Shown: piece after piece, positions 42,995 through 56,700 of the stretch
How the letters are laid out: each line of letters begins with the position of its first letter
How positions within the stretch are numbered: position 1 is the stretch's first letter
NCBI RefSeq assembly: GCF_032854445.1
Contig: NC_088295.1
Coordinates: 32,334,510 to 32,398,509, forward strand
Direction: 5' to 3'
From: Liolophura sinensis
Lineage: Eukaryota > Mollusca > Polyplacophora > Chitonida > Chitonidae
Length of the DNA stretch: 64,000 bases
Notes under the pieces: generated by a model
The model's input: only the letters and a program-made list of their open reading frames with translations
What the model was told of the DNA's origin: nothing
Databases searched by the model: none
Made by a program: the position numbers and the translations under genes

Positions 42995-43044
42995 CTTGGA
43001 TCACGTCATATAGAACAGTTAAGTTCTATATGACGTGATCCAAG
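42995..43044. repeat. Perfect 50-bp palindrome (22-bp arms, 6-bp loop)
   Basis: Arms 42995-43016 and 43023-43044 are exact reverse complements, separated by AGTTAA. Each arm contains the near-CRE sequence TCACGTCA/TGACGTGA. It lies about 840 bp upstream of the DGCR6 ATG. Transcribed, it would form an uninterrupted 22-bp stem. There is no flanking transposon-like structure that I can see. Confidence 0.95.
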
Positions 43045-43851
43045 CCTTTATCATGATATCCAACTTTAACAAACTCATTATGGATATTGTCTGTTTATAG
43101 TGACGCAAATATTTATTATGTTGGTTTTTGTTTTTTCAAAACTATGAATTTTTTCGATTTTCTATGGGCGGTCAATTTTACCGGTGGAGGAAACAGGTTT
43201 GACCTGCATAATCCGCTGATCTTTGGCAAGCGGTGACACAAACATACAGGGGTACGTCCTTAAGTGTTACATTTACTCTGTAGGACAGGCCTATGTTCTA
43301 TGTCATTTTCGAGTTAGAGGTTATAGACATAACAATGTATTTCTAATGTATACACCTAATAGCGTACCGATACACAGATTAGTGGATGGCACCTTGAGCA
43401 GCGTTATTGTCTTCTCAGTACAAAGAAGAGCTGCTTTAGTAAACTATGTATATACCAATTGGGTAATACGTGATAGCTTAAAACACTGTTATCGACCCAC
43501 TATTCTTGTCCAGAACGGGATATAATCCTGTAAGCCATTAAGGGGATGGTTGCCATGGACTGCAGCACTAATACAGGCTTGAAAGCGTTTCCAAATACAA
43601 GTCTTAGAATCAATTTTTTTTTTTCAAGTCTGACTCCAAAGATTCCATATTTTGAAATTATGAATATCCTTGGCTGACAGTAGCCTAAGACTAGGCTAAC
43701 GTAAGATTTACATAAGAACTGAATTAGTGATAAAATTCTACAAAGCATATCGAATTAATCTTTACGTTTTTTACTATTGTCTTATCCTATTGTTTTGTTT
43801 TAGTATTTTTCCTTTTTTATTTCTATTTTTCTTTTTTTCTTTTTTGAGGAG

Positions 43852-43878
43852 GTGTGGTGGTGGTGGTGGTGGTGGTAG
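43852..43878. repeat. (GGT)n microsatellite
   Basis: About eight GGT triplets follow a T-rich stretch. Simple repeat with no coding context. Confidence 0.85.
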
Positions 43879-45659
43879 AGAATGCTGTTGGTACTATATC
43901 ACCATCAATTAGTGAAAATTACTTTTGTGAATTTTAATTCAGGTATGACCTGTCAGTGTAGGCATGCGTAGCTTGAGGGAAGTACATTACTAACACCCCC
44001 ATCAGCTTCCGTCGTATACCGGTAAAATATGAATACATATGCTGCCTAATAGGTTATACCTACATATTACCTTATCCTTTCACTCACTGTGGTGCAGAGC
44101 TTCTGTGGCTCTCAGTGACAATCTGTGTGAGAAGTGGTAAATGCACCAGGAAACTGGCGAACTATGTCACGTGTTTAGCGTCCAGCATGTTCGGCTGTAG
44201 GTTAAGTTAAAGGTTTTGGCCAGGAAGTTGGTTATAGGGGCGCTTGTTTCTGCGTGATCTACCGGCAACCTCTATCCATAATCCTGACCGTGCACCGTCA
44301 CGTGTGCGGAATATTCTTCAGTAAAGCGTAAATGCCATGCAATCAATGATTGCCCTTCAGTAAATATCTAATGTGCACCTGTTCTACTTATAGCCTCAAA
44401 ATGAACTTTCTTACTGATTTTGAACAGTAACTCGTGCACAGACGAGGCTGACATTTTGTGAAAGCTAACTATCTGGGCTATTCTAAAATAGTTAATAGTG
44501 AAAATTCGATTGGATTTGCGCTGATCGACTTTATGCCAAGAAAGCCTTTTGGTAAACCATGTTGTGCTTAAAAGAAGACAGATCGAGACCGAGCTAATGT
44601 TCCCAGTATTGCGGCAATATAGTCACAAATCCAAAACCGTTGGTTGTGATCTCAAAATATATGTAGGTGGACAGAATACATACACAGACAGGGAGAATCA
44701 AGCCGTTGCAGTTACATAATTTCAGTTTTATTCAAACGATTAAAAAAACATAAACAAATGACGAGATATGAGACAAAACGTCAACATGATATCGACTGGT
44801 GACTGTACTAATAAAGCAAACGTATATATGAAGTCCTAACAGTTAAAATCAATCCTACCAAGGACTTGGACTAGACGGAAAGACTGTACCAGCATTACTC
44901 TTCACAGCAAACAATTTATGATCGGTTGCTACATATAAATCCGTGCACATTTTATCTCGCATTCACACGCTGTTCCTTTATATGTATGCTGACTATCAAA
45001 CAGCTTACAATTCCACCTCCGGATTACGCTCTCTTCAGATGAATGTTGCATGGAAAGTAAATGTATACTTCGTAAATATTTGACAGTCCAGAACACTTTT
45101 CCATTTAAATCGAAAAAGAAACTAACAAGACATGCGAAAACATGATGGCATGCAGTCTCATATTTGACGATGCATTCCACCTACACTTTCAACCCACATT
45201 TCCTCCAGCAAGAGGAGGCGTTTGTTACACATACATATATAAGTAAGTTTAGATGGTAACTTCACTCCATAGAATGATTTGCGCCCAGGCAATAAGACTG
45301 TTATACACATACATCTGTATGCTTTCCATGCATATCAGAGGGCTTATGTCTTTGTCTTGGAAAAGTGTGATTTGGTTTGAACAGTCTATACATGTGTATC
45401 TTCCTGCTCCAGATGTGTATACGCCCAGAATACATTAGATATATCCAGTTCTTCGCAACACTACTACGTCACACTCACAGGCTCTCCTTTGCGTTGCAGA
45501 TTGGAGCTTTATCGCTGTTCAGTCCATGTAATACTGAGTTCTATTTTCACCCAGCTAACTAAAAGGCATTTGTTTTTTGTTACTGAAGTCAGGAGATTCC
45601 ATTAAAGGCACATTCATCCCTATATTGCTGAATACTCCATTACTGTCAACAAGCCATAT

Positions 45660-45665
45660 TTTAAT
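45660..45665 (-). terminator. Possible poly(A) signal ATTAAA, myophilin-like gene
   Basis: On the minus strand ATTAAA lies about 90 nt after the stop at 45756. A canonical AATAAA is also present further away, near 44729-44734. Confidence 0.4.
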
Positions 45666-45755
45666 TAATGACTGAATCACTCCTCGTTCCTAAATTCTCT
45701 ACATTATACAATGATAATATTTTCGCCAAACCCAATATCGTAATCGTGCCTTGCT

Positions 45756-47881
45756 TTAATCCTGGATCATTCGCCTCTTGCCCATGTTGAGCCCGGCTTG
45801 AGAAGCCCCCTCGTTACTGCCGTACTGTAGACTGACTATGTGCTTGCCGGCTTCCAGCTGTTCCTGTGTGAACTCTCGTTTGTTCTCTTCTGACATCTTT
45901 GGACCCAAAATTGGACCGGTGTAATCTGGCTTTGTTTGGGCCTGTGAGGGATATAAGTTGAACATGTTAAAATTTAAGCGATATATGCCCTTAAGTATGG
46001 TTTTAAGTTTTTAAGAGTAACTGATTTATTAGTTTTCAAAATACGGTACTTGAGAGTTTTCACTTGTATGAAGACCGTCAGGGTTATCGAAAAAACCACC
46101 GGACTTCCCTTGGTACCCAACAAACCTCTTTGACAAAAAAGCCGGAGCCGAAATATAGAGAACTGACTTCGAACTCATGAACACACTGATAAAGTGCCTG
46201 GTACTCAGACTGAGCCAGACAGGCCTCCTTGTGCTTTGGAGGAGAGTGGCACTAGTGTTAAAGTGTGGTTTAACTTTAATTTAACATTTGAATAATCGAT
46301 CCCAAAAAGCAGAGAGATAACACCTTCTTGGTGAAGGGAAGTTGCATCAGAGAAAAATTTAACATAAATTTGAAATGCTTTATGTAGGTCTGTCACAGGG
46401 CCTTTTTATGTAATCCTAACATGCTGCACATTTACTATCTGATAGCTAATTTTATGCTAATGTTGAAAAAAAAATCACATGGCGGCTGCTTGCTAATGCC
46501 TTACAAACTGTCACGGTGGACAAAAATAAACTTTGCTAAGAATCGCTTAATCTGTTTGAGGCCCTCCTTTTGGAAAACATATATAATCCTTTGATAACAT
46601 TCCTTTAATGTTTAAAAGAAATCTACTTCATCTACCTGTAGCCAGCATTGGAACATCATGCACGTGTTGCCGTGCAGTGGAATTCAACATAGTAACTAGT
46701 TAAGGTCAAAATGCATTCTTCAGTTTTAAAATATTTCTCCTTTCTTTCGATCTTCTGGTGACGTGTTTGGGCGCTATTATATATGTATGCAAGACACTGC
46801 CCTGCTAAATAGAGTTGCAACTTACGTTTTCAACCAAGTGCATCTTTTGACGCTTTACCAATATCCTAATTTCCAAGGTGGTGTCCTGAGGACATCCATA
46901 TTAAAATTAACCGTTGAATCTCTAGATTACTCGTTCAATTTGTATATGTTTAGAAATCGATTTTTCTTGTCAGATGTTATGTTCAGAAATCGATTTTTCT
47001 TCAGGACTGATGGCGTAAAACAAAAACCAATCATTTTTACAAATGGAGATTATAAAGATTTCGATGCGGATTGCTGAAATATAACCCACTGCAATATTTA
47101 GACAGGGCTGGAGTTGAGATGAAATAGAGCAAGGGTTTCCGGATGATATACACGCTTTGTTTACTCTGATATGAATGACCAAGCCAGTTAAACCAAGGTA
47201 ACAATTCTATAAGACACTTAGGCATTCACACTTCATGGCATACGTCTGTACTTACGATCCGGCCTAGGGCGTGTATACACAGGGTGACTTGGGCGATATT
47301 TTTCTTCTCCCAGAGATCAACAGTCTGGAAGCTCTCATTGGGAGGGACCCCGTACTTCAGCACCGCAGCCTGGAACCGTTCAATATTCTGCATCAATGCA
47401 AAACCCATCCCTTTGGTTTCTATCTTCTTGACGGAGCCAGGCGCCAGTTTGTTGATCAGTCTGGAGAGACAGAAGAAACATCCGGATCTTAGCTACACGT
47501 TTATGTTGTTTTGGATTGTTGTTCTTCTTACAGAATATTGGTTTTTGGAATAAGCATTGCACAGCTTACGGCACACAATAACCTTTTCGTTTGAAGATCA
47601 AAAGCTTTCACTTCATGTTATAACGATTTTTTTTGAAATGATGTACATGTGTTTGACAATATACGAGTATCACGCAGTATACTATCTATTCACTATAATA
47701 GTATTTTAACACTACTTACTTTACGCTAACGTCACGAATCACCCTGGCTTTTTCCCATTCGTCCTTACCTGCATAAAACCTGACCATCCTTCAACAAATC
47801 TTCATACGGCTTTTTGGGCAGGCTCTCACCGAGGATGGCCTCTATCCATGCCAGAGCCTGATCTTCAAGATTCTTATCTCT
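45756..47881 (-). CDS. Myophilin/calponin-like protein, 5' exon not found
   Basis: Three minus-strand exons: 47769-47881, 47256-47460 and 45756-45941 (stop TAA), in frame with GT-AG junctions. They encode 167 residues. The start RDKNLEDQALAWIEAILGE and the continuation CRLINKLAPGSVKKI, MGFALMQNIERFQAAVLKYG and LCIHALGRI are a canonical type-3 CH domain. QYGSNEGASQAGLNMGKRRM is the calponin-like CLIK repeat, followed by IQD and the stop. The acceptor at 47881 is phase 0, so a first exon of about 15-25 codons must lie to the right; I could not identify it up to about 52 kb. Compared with the gene at 1.5-10.7 kb, the first exon found is 14 codons shorter and the CH core is less diverged. Family members bind actin in muscle. 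Intron 3 carries a decayed SINE. Confidence 0.9.
46020..46231 (-). mobile_element. Old SINE copy in myophilin-like intron
   Basis: The tail end tgatttattagttttcaaaa, the core cttgagagttttcacttgta, the middle accaccggacttcccttggt and the head end gacttcgaactcatgaacac, actgagccagacaggcctcc align in order with the full-length copy at 40862. It is much diverged, hence older. Confidence 0.6.
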
Positions 47882-48204
47882 CTGTGAAAAAAATAAGAAT
47901 GAGAGTAAGTTTCGGAAATGCATTCTTATCATGCCTAAAGAGAATAAAACTAAAAATGTGTCATATTCATAATTATAAATGATCCGTATTATAATCAAGG
48001 CTAGAAAAATTACCACAATCTCGAAATGAAGAGCAAAGGGTCATGATTTCTAAATTATGGGAACCTTCAAGACTTTCATTATGACTAGAAAAGGTAGAAG
48101 CATAGTATATTCTGATTGTAATTGAATGATACACATGTACCATGCTCTCTTCAAAATAAGGACAGCACCTTACTCTCGTTATCGCCACATTTAAGTTCAA
48201 AAAA

Positions 48205-48223
48205 GGGGGGGGGGGGGGGGGGG
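48205..48223. repeat. G19 homopolymer
   Basis: An uninterrupted run of 19 G. Its length is likely variable or uncertain in assembly. Confidence 0.9.
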
Positions 48224-50379
48224 AATTAATGTATTCTTATTATGACTTAAAATTTTCCACGCTTTCATTATGACTTTATAAAAGTACCATGCCAAACTAT
48301 TACAGAAACAGAATGCTACGATCGTGACTAAAAAACATTTATGCCCTAGAAAGTATCCAATACTTTCATCACAAATGTACACCCACAGTTAAACCTCCAA
48401 ACAGAACGAAGTCACAACCCGAGAATCCCACTCAACATATCGAAAATTAAAGGACTAGTGGAAAGTCCATTTATCTTTGTGTGGTACAACTTCTGCGATC
48501 ACGGGTGACCAAGATACCACTCTGTCGTCCCTGCTCCTGTTTGGCTGTATATACACTGTGGTCTTTATAGTGTTCGTTCAATGACTAAGAATCACTCGAG
48601 GCCTTGTTTCCGAGCTACTTTTTATAAAATGTGATAACGACACAGGATTTGGGTAATTCTAGACCAGTATAATAAAATATAATTAACATTATTGAATTCT
48701 TACCTAAACCTCCTTAATCATGGTGTTAGGGGGCGTGTAATTTGAAACTATTTTAGCATTTACATGAATAGTTAGAATAAAACCTTACTTGGTCTGAGGA
48801 AAATTGTCAACAGGCCGGATTATAGTGGGTACGTGTGATTGATTGTCTGCCACTATTACATTTTAATCGCTGGTCTGGTTTTACTCCTCATTCTGTAATC
48901 TTGTATATTATCTACCCACGTTTTTCTTTTCTCGTGTCAGATGTCCGAAGTGTTTACAGTTTGCTTCTTAATACCCTGCTTTAGATACCAACATCCGAGT
49001 TAAGACAATGTCCTGATTCTGTTACATGTATTATTGAGAACATGTATCAGCCATTCTATAAGCAGTCTGCTACTGAGAGCTTCGCAATGCTTCCGAACAG
49101 GCCCCGTGCATATGGGCATCAGGCCAAACTGCACGGTTGTATTACATAACCTTCGGCGGCTCAGCAACGACCATTACAAATACGTAATATCCAAACAGTC
49201 TGCCATATTTACGGTACTTTCATCTTCCCAACAACACGCAGAGGCAGAGAATAACAAGGGATATGATCTGATATGGGTGTGCCGGATGCACCAGAATAAA
49301 AGCTAAACAATTACAGACTCGTACACTTCCGAGATAAAAGATAAGCAATGTTATGTACGGCTTATATAGGCTGGTCACGTGTCCAAATCAATTCGTCTAT
49401 GTCTACCTGCTCACTGGTACCATTGCAAACACGTTGGCTGTAAGCAACTTCATACAGCAAAATTCCTCCAGACCTGACTCATACACACGCCAAGAAGGGC
49501 CAATAGTCAGGTTTAAATATATACACATGTAAGAATACGACAATGAACTTTGGTATAATGCTTCTTGTCCAACTAGGGGCAAGAGCCGTTTTCTGAACGA
49601 TTTACATTTTCAAAATATTTCAATGCAGATTTGCAGCAAAATCCAAACGGCCGTATTTGTCTATATGTTATATCAACAGGTCGCACGAAGTTGGTTCTGA
49701 AATTTATGGTAATTTGTTGCGCTGGCACCTGAAGGTTTATTTTAGGTTCTGACGTCATGCTTCACGTTTCGCCTACATGTATATGATGTATGACTCTCCA
49801 TGCGGCTTAATGCTGTCAGCTGTATAGCACTCTAGTACGGCCAAACACTGCTGGCTGAAGCGTTCAACTCCAGTACAGTATAAATCAAAGCTGCACCCAG
49901 CTGATAACTCACACCCAACAGAGACAGCATCAGCAGTAATCAACATCTCACAGTCATTCTACTGTACATGAATTGCGAATTATTTTGTTTCTCAGCTGGA
50001 CATTTACAGTGTGGCATACACAGACAGTTAAGCAAGAAAACTGTGACGTTTTTTCACCTCTGAGGATAAACGTTGTGGATGTCACGACAAAAAGCTGAAA
50101 AAGTCTTTTTAAAATTTATGATCCAAGAGTCCAGCTAGTGTAAATATATGTAATACAAAGGGTCGAAATGGTAGCATCTAATGTTAGTATCAACAACACT
50201 TATACCTTTTTGGCTACCAATCTGTTTAGTTTTCAGTTTTTACTGAAGTAAGTGTGATGGAATTAAAACTGACTATCCAGGTCGTTAGCATTTTATTGCA
50301 TTCCTGTACGTAGGAAATAAAGACATTTTATTACATTTGCAACTGATTCGCCATTACTAAAAAAACTGACTATATCTTG

Positions 50380-50412
50380 AGTATGGCATTCAACAACAAC
50401 CGAATAAATAAA
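50380..50412 (+). mobile_element. SINE tail fragment
   Basis: cttgagtatggcattcaaca followed by accgaataaataaat matches the 3' end of the local SINE in plus sense. Everything else is missing. Confidence 0.4.
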
Positions 50413-53289
50413 TATGCATACGCTATTACGTCAGGGAAGTCATAACTATAGTATATTTACAATCTTCTTGAAATAGGTTGTGTACCATGTTCCATCAAGC
50501 CTTATACTGGCGTTTAATTTACTGACTCGGTTGAAAATTCTCACTCCTGAATACACCACATGTAGGCTATTTTATTAGAGCTCCCAAACTTTTAAGACTC
50601 TATTATCTCGTGATTATATGGCCGAGTCGAGTAATCTTGATAATTTGTTAGCTGCGTGGACAAGAATATGGCATTTGAAAATCCCTGCTGTACATCATGT
50701 TGCAAAACAGTATATAGCATGCTGGTTTGTTTTATCTCACAGATGAGTATCTTTAATTGTTTTTTTTGTTTTAGAAAATTGGATGCCTCAAAACAGATAC
50801 ACCATGGAAAGAAAAATCCATAACGTCAACAAGAGAATGGTCTCTCGGTACAGGTTCGAAAATTATAAACATCAGTTTGAGATCATGGAGTTTATATAAA
50901 TGTGGCGGGCACGCCCTGAGACTCCTCGTGACGAAAGTGTCTTTAGTCTGATAGAAGAGGGTTTTGTTCTCTGGGGAGATGAGCGGTTTCCACCCGTATT
51001 CGTATGACTGGGATATCATCCGGCAGAACCAGTTTGACCTTTATGTGTTTGTTATCATAGATGCAGCTGTATATCGGCGTTTGTGCGGCATGCTATGTGG
51101 TGCAGATTAAGACATGTGGTGTGGTTTGCACAGCAGAGCCCATGGCTTAGAACATCTCCACTAAACAAGCAGTCAGTATAGCGTATAGTTTGTTTTTTCA
51201 CCTGGATGTAAAAGGAGGATCTCTTCTAACGACCAAAGACGACAAAAGCTCGAGAACGAAGAACATTGTGATGTAGTGGTAGTTCTATAAGCCAATAGTG
51301 TATACCTGCCGTGTTTAGAACTGCTTTCTATCTTAGCGCACAAAACCGCACAGACCCCAAAACAATTTGTTATAGTTTAACAGAAAGTGTGCTGTCTGAA
51401 TGATGCTAGAATGCATTCTGTTATTATAACGTAATACAGTGTTACGTATCTGACATAACATCCAGTTAGTTTAACACTAATGAATTGATAAAATATGTTT
51501 GTTACATGTAAGGAAATAGTCTACTACAATAACAGAGTACATTCTATCGTCACTCATACCTAAGAGTTTCTCTTCACTTTAACAGATTATTTCTTGAGTG
51601 TGAAAATCCGGTGTATGTTGGTGTGGTGTGTCGCAGACAGAATTAGAATCTCCAGTTAGCTTTATCTCTCAATGCAAATGATGTTCTTCCCTGTACGTTT
51701 TTGTTAATGTCATATTATTATGTTAGGCTGACTTAGGTATATACAGATAAGGATTGATGGGAATAAAAGACTTGCCCCCATGCTATGTAGATATACATTT
51801 GTCTCTTGCCTTGCTAAGCTCTACTTGCAGTACCATAATCTCGATATAAATGATCGAGTGTTCTTGTTTACTGGGCCTCATAACCAATTCTCAAGCCTCA
51901 AATGAATGCATCACAGAATGGTAACGATCTCCCGACGGAAAGAGATCAAATGAAACTTCATCTCCCGCAGTGTGTTGTATCAGCTGCCGGGAATCAGCAC
52001 GAGATTACCATGACATCTGGCAGCCAATCAGCGGGTCAGGATGTCGGAAATTCTCGGCTAAAGAGAGACGTCAGTCTTATATCACCCGGTTATCGTCTTA
52101 TATCACCCGGAGGTCGAGAGAGGAGGTCGAAGGTCCACATTAGCAGCATTCTGTGGTTTGTATCGAAGAGGTCACCTTAACCTGTCAGAATAACGGGTTG
52201 AAACCGGGAATCGTGTCTCATGACCGGAAATTGGCTGGAATGCCCGTGATGAAGTAATAGCGTAGGTGAAAACAGTTGATTAATGTTCTATTAAAAAGAT
52301 TTCCAGCATATATATAAATCTTGCGGAGTGAAAATCATTAAGATCACACCGGGTCTTCCTGTCCAACTTTCCAAGAACTTGATTATATAAACCCTTTGGT
52401 TGAACATGTATTATGTCTAGAATATTACTATTCTTGCGAAAGTAATATATCTTTGTTGGCCACTTTTACTAATAACATTATAATGAACAACTGATACATA
52501 AGGGTAATAAGGATTTGAACTGTATTATGTACCTTTTCATATACGTGAGCATATTTCTTGAAATTTTGTGTTAAAACAAAACGTTACATTGTATTCTTAA
52601 TCGATTTTGATGGTGTCAAGCTTCTAGTTCCAAGTTTGATTATCCCTCCAGAGCGTTAGGTAAAGAACCTCTGCATTCATAGGTGGTTTCTAATAAATTA
52701 AAAGTACATTTAATAGTTGGCTGTTATGCATTCATATATCGAAGCTGCTTGCGTGTGTTTTTGTGACCATAGAAACCTTGACTAATATTTATTATCTGTA
52801 TGCGATTTGTGTTTTGGGGATAAAGTATGTCTCATTATCTGAAAATTGTTAGTCAACCCAGCTGGAGGCGCCTACTCGTCCACGTGTTAAATAGGGTGAC
52901 GGAGTGTCAGCAGTGTAATGTCCATCGAGAGAAGGAACATCTGGCATTTGTGTGATGTCCAAACTAGGAGCTACACAGCTTCAACTCGCATTGCGCCTAT
53001 AATTGAGCTGCTGTAGTTGCTTAAGATATAGCTTTAATTTCCGAGACAGAAAACGTCAGTGCTGTTATGACAACTGTTAATTTTAAGCCCATAATAAAAA
53101 TAACAGAGAATATCTGTTAATAAAGTTGCGACAGCAAACAATTTGTCCGTGTTGATGTAATTGATACACATATAATTTTCAAAACAGTCTAATTTATGCA
53201 CGATATAGCTTATCCTTATGCAGATAAATATTATATACTTCACATGGAATGATCTATATTTGCCATTTTAGCTGCCATCATCGTAATTT

Positions 53290-53745
53290 ATAATAGTTCA
53301 AGCTGATCATGTCTTAGATAGCCTTACAGATATATAGCATTAAGGAACATTGATGTTCAAGCTCATCTTGCCTTAGATAGCCTCACAGATATATAGCATT
53401 AAGGAACATTGATGTTCAAGCTCATCTTGTCTTAGATAGCCTTACAGACATATGGCATTACAGAACATTGATGTTCAAGCTAATCTTGTCTTAGATAGCC
53501 TTACAGATATATAGCATTAAGGAACATTGATGTTCAAGCTCATCCTGTCTTAGATAGCCTTACAGATATATAGCATTAAGGAACATTGATGTTCAAGCTA
53601 ATCTTGTCTTAGATAGCCTTACAGATATATAGCATTAAGGAACATTGATGTTCAAGCTCATCTTGTCTTAGATAGCCTTACAGATATATGGCATTACAGA
53701 ACATTGATGTTCAAGCTCATCCTGTCTTAGATATATAGCCCAAAA
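53290..53745. repeat. Tandem repeat, 59-bp unit, ~7.5 copies
   Basis: The unit contains GATGTTCAAGCTCATCTTGT, CTTAGATAGCCTTACAGATA and TATAGCATTAAGGAACATT. Copies are over 90% alike. Two of them carry the linked variant ATGGCATTACAG in place of ATAGCATTAAGG, suggesting duplication of a block of several units. The array breaks down at 53730-53780. Confidence 0.92.
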
Positions 53746-56700
53746 GATATATAGCCTTTCATATTTATAGCCTTACGGAGCATTGGTGTTAAAGGAAATG
53801 GTTCACCTTCAGTTTGTGAGAACAAAGTCATAAATTACTTGTAAGCTATTATATGGCAGGACTCCAACAATGTTTAGTAATTAGTCATCTCAGAGTATTT
53901 GAGGTCAGCCAAAGCCAAAGTTTTATGTCAACAGACGTGAAAGGGTCGCATGTTACTTAATTATAGAGCCCTTTTTCTCGTCATATACGTTGAAACGTTA
54001 TAACAGCGCAGTTTGTTAAGGTGTATTCTGATAGCCTTGGTTGTCGGGTTTATAATAAATAATAAGGTAATAAAAGTAGGTAAACCCATGTATGCCTAGG
54101 ACGGTCACTAGCTCAGCGAGACACTAACAGCTCATCTCTGTTCTAGGAAACAGAACAATGGTCCAGAACCGTACAAATTTGGACTTTTTCTTAAGGAAAT
54201 TAATAGTTGTTGGTTACCTCTGTCTGACTTTCCGACATTATTAGAAACTGCTGACTACATCTTGTTTCAGTTAATTACCTTACGTTAAAAGTATATTTTT
54301 TTATTTAAGAGGATGTGATGCTAATTTCATTCATGAAATTAATCTTTGGGAATTCGCCTTGGGTTGTTGGTTTACTGTTTGACGGCGTGTACGACGATTT
54401 GGATACTTTGCATACTATTGGTAGCTGTTTCATGAAAAACACAAAACAAGAAAAGAGACTAGGGTTAAAATATGGATTCTTGTACCATAATTGTTATAGA
54501 AACATCTTACCTTAGACATGATTAGGTTATCTTTGGTCCGTGTATAAAATAAAGTTCGTGTGCCTTAAAGAAATCCCAACCTTCCGTTCTCCTGTTCTGC
54601 TAATGGAATGGCGCTCACTCCCACAGAGCACTGCCTCTCGTACCAACACCCACCACTTTATACCCCACCCAGCTTCGGGCGGCTATTTATAAACCGGGTA
54701 CATGTCTGTAGATCTCATCTTCCGATTCCCTTACTACTGAACTAATATCTGTCTTCAACCCACAACCGTCTACATTACATGTAGAGCTCAGTCAGCACGT
54801 GCATGCCACATTCAGGGTTCGGGATGGTGGCCCGTGAAGTGATGGGCGAAGCTGGTGTATCTCCAGGCAACATGCTCCAAAGTTACAAGCGTTGAATGCT
54901 CAGCGCACGTTAACCTGATATTCACGTAGAAAAAGTTAATATTCTTACCCCTGCATTTAGTGCACTTTGACATGCTTAAACGCAAAAATATGAGTGTGTG
55001 TGTAACTTTTTACATTAAGTATATTCCTATCGATGTTGTGTGTTGGATATTAGGGTCCATAGGTCTGTGTCTGCCTGTTTTAACATGTAATAAGTGAACG
55101 ACATTTTCGCCTCAGTGCAAGTCGTTTAACACCACACTGTAGCAAACGTTATGACATACGACCTATTGGAGTCTGGCATGTCTGCCCCAATTATAACGTA
55201 CAGTAACCTCCGTGGTGTTGATGTAAAGAACTCAGTAAGAAACTGTAGGCCTCTTCTTTAAGTTCGTTACCACTCAGTTACAAGAAAATCACAAACTGGT
55301 ATAAACAAATTGTAACAAGAACCATGTGGTTGGAAAGCACGAGAAGCCTCCATTGTGGATAATTACCTAAAGGCAGACATTTGTTTTTTGTCAGCCTTTC
55401 ATCAGTGGAACCACCCATCCTTACAGGCATCCGTTGAGACACCGTCATACCAGTTGGTTATTTTGTATCTGTTACATATGCTATCACTGCTGCCGTGTAA
55501 GTACATCGGTAACAACGGTCTGGTCACTCTGTCAGTCCACAAAAGTTACCCTTACCTTCTCAGTGTAATGGGTAAAATACTTTGTTAAGCTCTTTGTAAA
55601 AGAAGGCAGAATTAAAAGCATGTTGCGAACTTCATAGTTCTCCTCTCAATTGAGGATAAACTGTTACTTTTTGATTCTGGGCCAGTGTTACAGGACATTT
55701 GTGGAGGGAGTGGGTGCTAAACGAATCCAAATCATAATTTGAGATCTCTTTAGAATGACATTCCCAGTCATATTACTGTGTACCTATTAATCATGCATAA
55801 GGATACGAAAATAGTTCTTGATTGTTGCCTCTAATTATCGCCTTTGTATGGTACCTGTACCACAAGGTTATAGCTATTAAAATGAAAAAGAAATTAATGA
55901 ATAATAGATTGAAGGATATGGGGGTGTTTTAAAACTGTACCTCAATCCTACAACGAGTACCTAACCCGCTAAACCCACCCATAGGTAGTTCAGTAGTTCC
56001 TATGACCCAGGGCCCACCCCTCCTGATCTGTTTAAACACATTTTGTTTACTCTAAGTTATTTCTGACAGATGGCTAACGTCACTAATTTTACACTAACAA
56101 TTGCCGTTTATATACGAGTATAGATGGCTGCGCGATGCACCGTGTTCTTCCGTTCATTGAGGAATGCGCTGTGTGTTGTTGTACATGCCAGGATGACCAG
56201 CTGTGAACACAGACTACAGTATCCGTGTGAAACCAGAAAACAATGAATCGAATCCGCAAGGAAAGGTTCCGTGATAAAATTACCCCTAGATTCACAACGG
56301 TGGATCTGTTTGTAAAGCTATTATTAGAAAAAAGCTGGGTAAATTGCACCAGTTAACGGGAACCCACAGGTAGTATCAGTGAGATGATCAACGATATCAA
56401 GAGGCGTAATCAGAACGGGATCTACGCAGTTCTTGACGTGTAACCATCAACTTCTATTTCGCTGGTAACCATCGAACAAAATCGCAGAAGTTTATCAAAT
56501 CCCTAAGATAAAACACACTGAAAACTAATTCAGATTCTTGGCATCTCTTTTCAGTGTGATGCTTTATCTCAATTCTTGATTTTACTCTACAACATTTCCC
56601 ATCACCGAAACCCTCTACCTATCTAATTAAATAATCGAAATTCAAAATGAGCTTTACCTAGTTATGAAAGGTGTATATACACGTGTATGCATAGCCAAGA

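Larger units (their letters stand above)
42152..44728. other. Intergenic DNA with palindrome and GGT microsatellite
   Basis: No supported gene was found. It contains the DGCR6 5' flank, the perfect palindrome at 42995-43044 and a (GGT)n run at about 43852-43878. T-rich sequence surrounds the microsatellite. Confidence 0.5.

Noticed and set aside
47973-48200. Candidate first exon of the myophilin-like gene next to the G-run
   Set aside because: It has no real ATG (opens with TTG) and its donor is in the wrong phase for the 47881 acceptor.
51902-52180. 92-codon plus-strand frame starting MNASQNGNDL
   Set aside because: No recognisable domain, signal peptide or partner exon; could be chance.
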